A stretch of DNA of 20,509 nucleotides, taken from IMG/VR virus record IMGVR_UViG_3300025383_000133, positions 1-20,509 of that record; one strand, given 5' to 3'. Origin of the DNA: a virus. The translations under genes were made by a program, and so were the position numbers. This document shows positions 6,006 to 11,826 of the stretch, one piece after another; position 1 is the first letter of the stretch, and each line of letters begins with the position of its first letter. The notes under the pieces were generated by a model. The model made no database searches, was not told where the DNA came from, and saw only the letters and a program-made list of their open reading frames with translations.

Positions 6006-6206
6006 TTATGACCACCTCAATAGGAATAGCATTTCAAGTTCTTTAGTAAAAACATAATCTACATAACCATACATATAGGGTTTCCACAACTTCTCTGACT
6101 GCGATTCTACCCAACTGCGAATTTCAGATGTGTATACTTTATATACGGGAAGGTCGTTGTGAATTCCAAACCTTTCCCATTTTGGAAAATCATCTAGTTC
6201 AATCAT
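6006..6206 (-). CDS. Hypothetical protein (66 aa)
   Basis: The frame starts at ATG 6206 with TTGAGGTT as ribosome-binding site, 7 nt after the macro-domain gene, and ends in TAA. The sequence is aromatic-rich (WERFG, KLWKPYMYGYVDYVF, LLRWS) and soluble-looking. I recognise no family. It probably belongs to the macro-domain unit, and the HNH insertion now separates it from nadV. Confidence 0.72.
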   Translation of the reverse strand: MIELDDFPKWERFGIHNDLPVYKVYTSEIRSWVESQSEKLWKPYMYGYVDYVFTKELEMLFLLRWS

Positions 6207-6213
6207 AATAACC

Positions 6214-6711
6214 TCAACCGAATTCTACCAGGGTCACAGACCCACCCTTAGCAGAAACCTTTTCAGCGAAGTCTTCCAGCATCGCAACGATACGATCCTT
6301 GTCTCCGCCTGCAAGCCCCATACCAATGTAGGGGAAGCCAAATCGCTTGTCAGGAAACCGAGCAGCCAGCTTACGAAGAATCAATGCGAAAGAATCATAC
6401 TCAAAATGATCAATGTCGCGTGGCATAAAGTTTACTTGAGTATAAGCGTTGACGATTGTGAACGTTTCGGCATCATTAGTAGCTTCGGTGTAGTTTCCTA
6501 GCTTCTCAAGACCCCAATTACATTCATAATCAAGACATAACGCTTGATGATACGCCGTATCAATCTCGTAAGCCTGCGGATATCGTGCGCGAATCTCCTT
6601 CGCAATACCCGAACCCATAGTGTTCTGGCAGTTGCAACCATGAACGATAACATCAAACTTGCCCTGTTCAGCAAGGTCAAGTAGATTGCCTTTAGTGTGA
6701 AGTAGTGTCAT
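6214..6711 (-). CDS. Macro domain protein, ADP-ribose-1''-phosphatase-like (165 aa)
   Basis: A stand-alone macro domain. The ADP-ribose-binding signatures are clear: HGCNCQNTMGSGIAKEI (24-40, the loop binding the distal ribose) and GFPYIGMGLAGGD (125-137, the diphosphate-binding loop). Macro domains of this type hydrolyse ADP-ribose-1''-phosphate or remove ADP-ribose from proteins or nucleic acids. With the NMNAT-Nudix and NAMPT genes on either side, the likely context is turnover of ADP-ribose into NAD+, or reversal of ADP-ribosylation. T4-like phage KVP40 is known to carry macro-domain and NAD salvage genes as well. ATG 6711 overlaps the stop of the upstream homing endonuclease (ATGA). GAGGAA serves as ribosome-binding site. 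Confidence 0.9.
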   Translation of the reverse strand: MTLLHTKGNLLDLAEQGKFDVIVHGCNCQNTMGSGIAKEIRARYPQAYEIDTAYHQALCLDYECNWGLEKLGNYTEATNDAETFTIVNAYTQVNFMPRDIDHFEYDSFALILRKLAARFPDKRFGFPYIGMGLAGGDKDRIVAMLEDFAEKVSAKGGSVTLVEFG

Positions 6712-7613
6712 TTTACGAATTCCTCTAAGACAGTTTCAATTGATACTAATGACGATATTCTAATAAGACGGATGCTATTTCGTTCTGCGTATTGTGTCTT
6801 GATACTATCAGTTTGGACAACGCTTGTCAAGTCGTAATCATTTAAATACCCTTCTGTATGATGTTGTGATCCATCATACTCAACTAAGGTGTTAAACTTT
6901 GGTAAAAAGAAATCGTATCTATATAACCAACCCCTTTCACTTTTAAGATCAGGGTAGGTTTTCTGGAAGATGAATTCTATTCCGTTGCGTAGAAGAAAAC
7001 TCCGAATGGCAGTTTCCCCTCTTGATCCTGTACAATTAGGACAACCTACTCCTTTACGATGGTCTCCTGCTCTCTGCGTAAACACCCCGTGCTTCTTACA
7101 TACTATCCTAACCACACTATTAGCTTTAGTATAATCTTCAAACACATAATTATATCCATATGTGTTACCGTGATGTTTAATGGATTCAAACAGGAAGTCA
7201 TTCACGGTAACTTCGGATTCTTCCTTAACGCAACGAGGGCAGTTATTTCCTGCTAAATGGTCTCCTAAACTTTGCTCAAAGACGCCATGTGTCTTACAAA
7301 CAATCTTTAACTTGGCGCGGCTTGTGTATTCAATATCATTCAAAGAATAATCATATCGCTCGCCATGTTTGTGTATAAGTTTAGCCTTAATAAATTCCCA
7401 ACCCTTTGGTCCAGTCGGTGAGCATTTAGGGCAAGGATATTTGCTATTCAAAACACCATACACAGACTTAGCAAACTCACCGTGAGTAGAACAGATAAAA
7501 ATTTCTCTAGCATCTACATTTTTAAAAGTAAATGAATCAGGAACAGATATCCGTCCTCCCCACTTGGTGGTTATTTCTGCCATCGCTACTTCGGTTGACC
7601 ATTTCTTCTTCAT
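6708..7613 (-). CDS. Homing endonuclease with three zinc-binding repeats and Vsr/DUF559-like nuclease domain (301 aa)
   Basis: Three repeats of about 65 residues share the pattern C-x2-H-G-x-F ... C-P-x-C: C41/H44...C61/C64, C106/H109...C125/C128 and C172/H175...C191/C194. They look like treble-clef DNA-binding modules. The C-terminal about 100 residues form a Vsr/DUF559-like PD-(D/E)XK nuclease: E200 in the first helix, YRYDFFLP with D234, and VEYDGSQHH with E246, D248 and H251-H252. This is the layout of EDxHD homing endonucleases such as I-Bth0305I. ATG 7613 has AAAGGAA as ribosome-binding site; the stop overlaps the macro gene start. It stands between the NMNAT-Nudix and macro-domain genes, a second insertion in the NAD cluster. 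Confidence 0.85.
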   Translation of the reverse strand: MKKKWSTEVAMAEITTKWGGRISVPDSFTFKNVDAREIFICSTHGEFAKSVYGVLNSKYPCPKCSPTGPKGWEFIKAKLIHKHGERYDYSLNDIEYTSRAKLKIVCKTHGVFEQSLGDHLAGNNCPRCVKEESEVTVNDFLFESIKHHGNTYGYNYVFEDYTKANSVVRIVCKKHGVFTQRAGDHRKGVGCPNCTGSRGETAIRSFLLRNGIEFIFQKTYPDLKSERGWLYRYDFFLPKFNTLVEYDGSQHHTEGYLNDYDLTSVVQTDSIKTQYAERNSIRLIRISSLVSIETVLEEFVK

Positions 7614-7624
7614 TGTATGATTCC

Positions 7625-7668
7625 TTTCTTACTTTATTTATCTTTTTACCACAAATCAAAGTAAGAAA
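7625..7668 (-). promoter_or_regulatory. 11-bp inverted repeat over the late promoter and start region
   Basis: TTTCTTACTTT (minus strand 7668-7658) and AAAGTAAGAAA (7635-7625) form a perfect 11-bp stem. The 3' arm runs into the Shine-Dalgarno (AAAGGAA) of the 301-aa homing endonuclease. The late octamer at 7635-7642 lies at the loop/3'-arm border. Confidence 0.6.
7635..7642 (-). promoter_or_regulatory. T4-type late promoter variant GATAAATA
   Basis: GATAAATA (7 of 8 to TATAAATA) on the minus strand, 22 nt upstream of the homing endonuclease start at 7613. The same variant precedes the plus-strand homing gene at 19719. Confidence 0.6.
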
Positions 7669-7694
7669 CGACAATATAACTCTTTACGGTAACT

Positions 7695-8750
7695 TTACAA
7701 ACTGAGGAAGAAACTTACTACATGATAATGGTCATCAAACATCTGGTCTTCTCGCAATTCGCTAATAGGAATCCATTTTGCGGAAATTGCGTCATCCGAC
7801 CCCTTGACCTTAGGCAGCGTGATATCGTCAGGCAACTTGAAGTGATATGCCTTAGTGATAACACGACCTAGCGTCGAACGATATGGATCGTCAAACGTTT
7901 CATGATCACGAATGCTGCCACGCAGCACAGCCTCAGGAACCTTGATCTTCGTTTCTTCACGAAGTTCGCGGATAGCACCATCAAGTTGCTTTTCGAACTC
8001 GTTCAAGTGGCCACCAGGCAATGCCCACAGACCCTTACCCGGTTCTGCTTTACGCTTGACAAGCAGAATGTGACCACTCTGTTCAACAACTGCGTCAACA
8101 GTGGCGTGCTTCACAGGATAGGGCGAAACTTCCCACTGCTTCTTGTAGTCACGAACGAACTTAAGTTCACTCTGCAACTGGGCAAAGGCTTCGGTATCAA
8201 CAAAGTCGAACAGAAAATCACAAACCGAATTCGGCACCAGATGATTGGTCAAACCAGTTGCAAGAAACTTCTCACGAATAGCAGTAGCGTGAACATCGGC
8301 TTCAATAGCAACATTGATGGACCTGTACTGCGGGAACATCTTGAGATAGTAGCTAGTGTTATCCTTACTAGCGCCGATCAGACCGACCTTAGCATCGTTA
8401 TAGCCCGAAGCCATAAAACCATCAGGATTAATAACTTCAAGTGTAGTATCCTTAACAACATCTTGAACCTGCTTGATCCAAGCAGCATCGTTGTAAGTCT
8501 TGTCATAGAGAGGCTTGATGATGAGCCGATTCTGTTCGCCACTCATGAAATCAAACGAGTCGCGGATCATCTGCTTACGTTCATCAAACGTGAACGGATT
8601 GCGGATCGTGCGGGCCTTACCCGCCGAACCTACCAGTACCAATACATTTCGAGATTTTTCTAGCGCAATATCAATGATGCGCTTGTGTTCATTATGAAAC
8701 GGCTGAAAACGCCCAACAAACACCAATAGGTCAAACTCTTTATCTTCCAT
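7695..8750 (-). CDS. nadM: Bifunctional NMN adenylyltransferase / Nudix ADP-ribose pyrophosphatase (351 aa)
   Basis: The N-terminal domain (about 1-185) is an NMN adenylyltransferase, which makes NAD+ from NMN and ATP. It has the nucleotidyltransferase motif GRFQPFHNEH (13-22) and a second signature around HATAIRE (154-160). The C-terminal domain (about 205-351) is a Nudix hydrolase with a full box: G247-x5-E253-x7-R261-E262-x2-E265-E266. In NadM-Nudix fusions the Nudix half cleaves ADP-ribose to AMP and ribose-5-phosphate, which can feed PRPP synthesis. Such fusions are known in cyanobacteria, Francisella and phage KVP40. ATG 8750 has AAGGAG. A TATAAATA octamer at 8806-8813 is the only visible promoter close by. 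Confidence 0.94.
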   Translation of the reverse strand: MEDKEFDLLVFVGRFQPFHNEHKRIIDIALEKSRNVLVLVGSAGKARTIRNPFTFDERKQMIRDSFDFMSGEQNRLIIKPLYDKTYNDAAWIKQVQDVVKDTTLEVINPDGFMASGYNDAKVGLIGASKDNTSYYLKMFPQYRSINVAIEADVHATAIREKFLATGLTNHLVPNSVCDFLFDFVDTEAFAQLQSELKFVRDYKKQWEVSPYPVKHATVDAVVEQSGHILLVKRKAEPGKGLWALPGGHLNEFEKQLDGAIRELREETKIKVPEAVLRGSIRDHETFDDPYRSTLGRVITKAYHFKLPDDITLPKVKGSDDAISAKWIPISELREDQMFDDHYHVVSFFLSL

Positions 8751-8805
8751 TGCTACAAACTCCTTGTTAGCGATTTTATATAGAAGGTCTATCCCTCTAC
8801 AAGTC

Positions 8806-8813
8806 TATTTATA
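8806..8813 (-). promoter_or_regulatory. T4-type late promoter TATAAATA for nadM
   Basis: Exact TATAAATA on the minus strand, 56 nt upstream of the nadM-like start codon, just after the hairpin at 8822-8854. No sigma70-like site is visible in the same gap. Confidence 0.72.
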
Positions 8814-8821
8814 CAAGGTTC

Positions 8822-8854
8822 ACCGGGTGAAGTCAAGAACTTTCTTCACCCGGT
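8822..8854 (-). terminator. Hairpin at the end of the GIY-YIG gene, terminator-like
   Basis: On the minus strand ACCGGGTGAAG and CTTCACCCGGT form a perfect 11-bp stem around an 11-nt loop. The stem begins inside the stop codon of the GIY-YIG gene. No U-run follows. It may block or process readthrough RNA before the late promoter at 8806. Confidence 0.55.
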
Positions 8855-9414
8855 TACCCATTTTTTACCAATCCTTTATTCCAAGGAATATGACCATCTT
8901 TGAATGTGGTTTTAGTTGGTCGTCCGGTCTTTATCCCCTTGCGAAACTGTCCCATATATTTGTTCCTGCACGGAGGAGAACACGCTATAAGAGGATCATG
9001 TAATCTCTTATCCCCCGCGGTGTATTCTCTGCTGAATGGTTCACCGCAACATTTGCAGTTGCCTGTTACTGTCATCCGTTCTTTCTTCTGTCTAGGAGTA
9101 TATGGTCTCTTTTTTCCTTTCCAATATGCTCCTCCCTGTCCGCCATCAGTTCCGTTTCGTAGTATACCGGTATTATTATCTAATCTTCCCCACCATCGTA
9201 TAAGACGGCGTTCCAACGCAAATGCACCTAGTTCGGTTAGTTTGGTTTCAAGAATGACAATAAGAGATTTATCTTTTGGCGGCTGTATAGCATCACTATT
9301 GCAGTGTTGCCAGGCTCTATTGCCGGTACCCTTACCAATATAATAAGGGGTACCGGCTTTAGCAGTTTCGGAATCTTTGCTGCGAATATACGCATATATG
9401 TAGTAATTAAGCAT
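8854..9414 (-). CDS. GIY-YIG homing endonuclease, free-standing (186 aa)
   Basis: The GIY-YIG nuclease domain occupies about 1-90: YIYAYI (5-10), YYIGKGTGNRAWQH (24-37, with the catalytic-type Arg33 and His37), the metal-binding Glu68 in ALERRL, and N81/N87 after it. The C-terminal half is a likely zinc-binding and DNA-contacting region: C120-x-C122-C123 ... C145-x3-C149, then a basic tail with the HIPWNKG motif common in phage homing enzymes. I use ATG 9414 rather than 9456 because AAAGGAGA sits just before it. That Shine-Dalgarno lies in the loop of a 9-bp hairpin. The gene is the third homing gene in the NAD region and stands upstream of nadM. Confidence 0.88.
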   Translation of the reverse strand: MLNYYIYAYIRSKDSETAKAGTPYYIGKGTGNRAWQHCNSDAIQPPKDKSLIVILETKLTELGAFALERRLIRWWGRLDNNTGILRNGTDGGQGGAYWKGKKRPYTPRQKKERMTVTGNCKCCGEPFSREYTAGDKRLHDPLIACSPPCRNKYMGQFRKGIKTGRPTKTTFKDGHIPWNKGLVKNG

Positions 9415-9437
9415 TATCGTTCTCCTTTGAACGATAA
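9414..9437 (-). promoter_or_regulatory. Hairpin presenting the Shine-Dalgarno in its loop (GIY-YIG gene)
   Basis: Minus strand TTATCGTTC (9437-9429), loop AAAGGA and GAACGATAA (9422-9414) form a perfect 9-bp stem. The last base of the 3' arm is the A of the start codon. Most of the ribosome-binding site is the six-base loop. Confidence 0.7.
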
Positions 9438-9445
9438 CACTATTA

Positions 9446-9553
9446 TAACGGCACACTGACTAGGAGCCCAGAATCTTAAAGTCAGTTAGTATTATCAAAT
9501 AGTATTTATTCTAACGGCACACACTCTAGGTACCCAATGCTTAAAGTCTGTTA
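9446..9553. repeat. Pair of imperfect direct repeats (about 43 bp each)
   Basis: The units 9446-9488 and 9512-9553 both begin TAACGGCACAC, share CTAGG-n-CCCA and CTTAAAGTC, and end in GTTA; start-to-start distance is 66 bp. They lie between the GIY-YIG gene and the coiled-coil gene. An AATAAATA octamer (minus strand, 9503-9510, 7 of 8 to the late promoter) sits between the two copies. Function unknown. Confidence 0.65.
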
Positions 9554-9577
9554 TGAAGCCTCATGCTTCAAATATAT

Positions 9578-9808
9578 TTATCTGTTACGAATGACCGTCG
9601 TAAGATTATTGATATCAGTATTTGCGCGACGAATCTGGCGGCTATTAAGCTGCAATGCTTCGGTGATTTTCGCTACCTGTTCGGCAAGCTGGCTCACTTT
9701 AGATTCAAGTTGCTTGATACGCTTGTGTTCATGGTCTCGTTCATGTGCAAGCTGAACTTCTGTTTCGGGTTGTTCAACGAGTGGTTTATTTGTGTACATC
9801 TTTGTCAT
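9578..9808 (-). CDS. Small coiled-coil protein (76 aa)
   Basis: Residues about 20-72 show heptad spacing of hydrophobics among charged and polar residues (ERDHEHKRIKQLESKVSQLA, then EQVAKITEALQLNSRQI and NNLTTVIRN), a typical parallel coiled coil. The frame starts at ATG 9808 with TAAGGT as ribosome-binding site and ends in TAA; it lies 1 nt from the RimK-like gene, so both are probably on one mRNA. The role is unknown; it could be an oligomerising scaffold or spacer protein. Confidence 0.8.
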   Translation of the reverse strand: MTKMYTNKPLVEQPETEVQLAHERDHEHKRIKQLESKVSQLAEQVAKITEALQLNSRQIRRANTDINNLTTVIRNR

Positions 9809-9809
9809 A

Positions 9810-10706
9810 TTATGTTACCTTAAGTGATACTTTGTACTTGATAAACTCTGCAATGTGATCTGCTACGTTTATGCCGCAGTACTTTTCAAATCCTTCGAAC
9901 CCCGGGGCTGAGTTGGCTTCACAAATCTTGTAGCCATCATTATCAAACAGTAAGTCAATGCCTGCAATTTGCAATCCGCATACTCTTGCTGCTTCTCTTG
10001 CAATGAAGTCAATCTCACTTGTGACTTCAAATGGTTCGCCATGTCCACCATTTGTAATATTAGCTCTAAAGTCACCTTCTGGCGCAACACGCTTCATTGC
10101 ACCAATGACCTTACCACCGACTACAAATACTCTGAGGTCTTCGCCCGGGCGAGAATCAACATATTCTTGTACGATAAGAGTCTTAGAGCTATTGAGACTT
10201 TTCACAAACTCCATGATCTTCTTGAAGGCTCTTTTGTTTTCGCAAAGAAATACACCTTCGCCATAACTACCGCTAATCACTTTAACTACGCAGGGCCAGC
10301 CGATAAGCTCAGACACTAGATTAGTATCTACTGGATGTCTTACCAACATCGTATTGGGAGTTGGAAGATTATTAGCAGCAAACAGTTGATGAGAGCGCAT
10401 CTTATCTTTAGCAATATTGATGCTTCGGGAAGAGTTTATACATTCAATCTTATCTTCTTCAAACTGCCTGATCAATGACTTAGCAAAGTTAGTCGTGCCT
10501 GATCCAGTTCTTGTCAGTACCACGCCAGGTAATGAAAATTCGGCACCTTTATGCCTGATTCCATAACCTGCGCCCTTACCTACAATAATGTCAAAGCTAT
10601 CAGGATGAGCAATAGTTACGTCAAGCCCTAGCTTGAGTAAGCTATCCTTCAAGCGACCGTTTTCGTATTCGGTCTCATCCTTCTTTGACAATATTAATAC
10701 TGACAT
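9810..10706 (-). CDS. rimK: RimK-like ATP-grasp ligase (298 aa)
   Basis: An ATP-grasp enzyme of the RimK family, which adds glutamate residues to a carboxylate; in E. coli the target is the C-terminus of ribosomal protein S6. Visible features in order are an N-terminal pre-ATP-grasp domain (about 1-90), KDKMRSHQLF (100-109), the ATP-binding Lys142 in VVKVISGSYGEGV, the hinge VQEYV (179-183), DLRVFVVGG (190-198), Asp251 in GIDLL and the Mg-binding E263/N265 in CEANSAPGFEG. Length matches bacterial RimK (about 300 aa). In a phage it could modify host S6 or another acceptor, possibly a phage peptide; no acceptor can be recognised. Ribosome-binding site AAAGGTGG before ATG 10706. Confidence 0.88.
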   Translation of the reverse strand: MSVLILSKKDETEYENGRLKDSLLKLGLDVTIAHPDSFDIIVGKGAGYGIRHKGAEFSLPGVVLTRTGSGTTNFAKSLIRQFEEDKIECINSSRSINIAKDKMRSHQLFAANNLPTPNTMLVRHPVDTNLVSELIGWPCVVKVISGSYGEGVFLCENKRAFKKIMEFVKSLNSSKTLIVQEYVDSRPGEDLRVFVVGGKVIGAMKRVAPEGDFRANITNGGHGEPFEVTSEIDFIAREAARVCGLQIAGIDLLFDNDGYKICEANSAPGFEGFEKYCGINVADHIAEFIKYKVSLKVT

Positions 10707-10729
10707 TGGCCACCTTTTCCACAGTGTAT

Positions 10730-10918
10730 TTAGCTTATGATTCTTGCCCCGTCATACTTTAACAGTAGAAAGCTAACCAATGGATGGTCTGCTGGTTCAA
10801 ACTGTATGTGATATACCGAGCCATAACTTCTAAATGGGTAGAACTTTACGCCTGACTGCTTTAGGTGTGCTGATACTTCCCTAAAATCTGATGCTGGAAT
10901 TACCATCTTAATTGCCAT
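10730..10918 (-). CDS. Hypothetical protein (62 aa)
   Basis: ATG 10918 has GGAG upstream and overlaps the end of the amber-interrupted gene (stop 10908) by 11 bases, so the two are linked. The sequence alternates strand and helix (MAIKMVIPASDFREVSAHLK, then GVKFYPFRSYG and VYHIQFEP). That would fit a small ferredoxin-like alpha/beta domain, but this is a shape guess only. No family recognised. Confidence 0.78.
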   Translation of the reverse strand: MAIKMVIPASDFREVSAHLKQSGVKFYPFRSYGSVYHIQFEPADHPLVSFLLLKYDGARIIS

Positions 10919-11183
10919 AAAGGTCTCCTGGTATCAAGGGTTTTATAGTAGCAGTATTGTCTTCGTCAATAACCAAATGACAGTTCTTGACTCGGATGCT
11001 ACCTTTGGTGCTGGGATTATCGGGAGTTTCTTTAGTGGACCACGGAACACTACAGTCAACGTGGTTTACATAATAGCTCTCACCCTTAGTTTTCAAGACC
11101 CACATGGGAATTGACGGATCGGTGAGGTGACCCTTGTTGAAATGAAATACGATATCTTTACAAATTAATTCAGTCTATGCCAT
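10908..11183 (-). CDS. Amber-interrupted gene: ATG-GCA-TAG start, 91 aa if UAG is read
   Basis: The frame begins with a strong ribosome-binding site (AAAAAAGGAG), 7 nt of spacing and ATG at 11183. Its third codon is TAG (11175-11177). After that, 88 further sense codons run without interruption to TAA at 10908. The part just after the TAG (TELICKDIVFHFNKGHL) reads like normal protein and runs smoothly into SIPMWVLKTKGESYYVNHVD and PWSTKETPDNP. Without readthrough, translation could only begin at the internal ATG at 11105 (65 aa), which has no good ribosome-binding site. The CUA tRNA at 12379-12453 could supply the missing residue. Alternatives are a nonsense mutation, a sequencing error, or use of the internal start. 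Function unknown. Confidence 0.75.
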
Positions 11184-11204
11184 TGTTATTCTCCTTTTTT
11201 GTAT

Positions 11205-11468
11205 TTAATCAATGTCGTATCGTGTAGAAAAATGATAGAGTCTATCACCGAAACATAGTTTAAGAAACATCTCTTGTTCTTCGCTGATAGTATCAATCTG
11301 TACTTCTTGGTTGCGATTTATACGAACGTTAGAATCTCGGATATAAGTAAACGTTGGGTAATCATCAGTTACTATATAACAGTTTGCATTAGTTCGTAAA
11401 AGCATATCTACATCATGTTTAGATATTTCTCCTAAGAGAGTCCAAACTTTAGTTACAACATGTTTCAT
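11205..11468 (-). CDS. Hypothetical protein (87 aa)
   Basis: ATG 11468 overlaps the TGA of the DUF3307-like gene (ATGA), and no strong ribosome-binding site is visible, so translation is probably coupled. The protein looks alpha/beta and soluble: HVVTKVWTLLGEI, LLRTNANCYIVTDDYPTF, VQIDTISEEQEMFLKLCFG. It ends at 11205, 22 nt before the amber gene's start. No family recognised. Confidence 0.77.
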   Translation of the reverse strand: MKHVVTKVWTLLGEISKHDVDMLLRTNANCYIVTDDYPTFTYIRDSNVRINRNQEVQIDTISEEQEMFLKLCFGDRLYHFSTRYDID

Positions 11469-11824
11469 TGAAATACCATTGCTACGATTGCGATATAAGT
11501 TAGTTGGTGTACTAACTGGTCAAATCCAGTAAGCTGCCAGAACTCATTGTGAGTAGTTGCTGTCCAACCCTTAAATCGGTTGATGTTCATCTTTGCGTAA
11601 TCAGTGAGATAGTGAACTGCAAACTCCATCAATGCGAGTGCCATAGCGACACCGGAGAGAGTGTAGAAGCAGAGAATAAAGAAGGTAGTGACAGCATGAA
11701 TACCGGAGTGAACCACACCACCCCAATGACCAAACGTTCCCTTGTTCTTCCACATGTAAGGTGGCTGATAAAAGAAGTCCCAGATAAAATGCTTAACTAG
11801 GAGTGCAGTTATCAGCCACAACAT
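11465..11824 (-). CDS. DUF3307-like integral membrane protein (119 aa)
   Basis: The pattern matches the DUF3307 family as I know it: KHFIWDFFYQP near the N-terminus, a Trp-Lys loop followed by HWGGVVHSGIHAVTT, a helix with EFAVHYLTDYAK, and a C-terminal FDQLVHQLTYI. Three to four membrane helices lie at about 1-15, 38-60, 62-80 and 100-118. The conserved His and Asp residues suggest a metal or enzymatic site in the membrane, but the family's function is unknown. The ribosome-binding site AAGGTAAC overlaps the 3' end of the peroxiredoxin gene, with which it is co-transcribed. Confidence 0.8.
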   Translation of the reverse strand: MLWLITALLVKHFIWDFFYQPPYMWKNKGTFGHWGGVVHSGIHAVTTFFILCFYTLSGVAMALALMEFAVHYLTDYAKMNINRFKGWTATTHNEFWQLTGFDQLVHQLTYIAIVAMVFQ

Positions 11825-11826
11825 AG

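Noticed and set aside
9429-9450. TATAAT on the minus strand at 9442-9447 as a sigma70 promoter for the GIY-YIG gene
   Set aside because: No -35 element is visible at 16-18 nt upstream, unlike the seven accepted promoters.
9446-9553. CRISPR-like array
   Set aside because: Only two imperfect units with internal differences; no spacers of constant length and no cas genes.
9555-9569. GAAGC-n5-GCTTC hairpin after the coiled-coil gene as a terminator
   Set aside because: Only 5 bp and no U-run on the minus strand.
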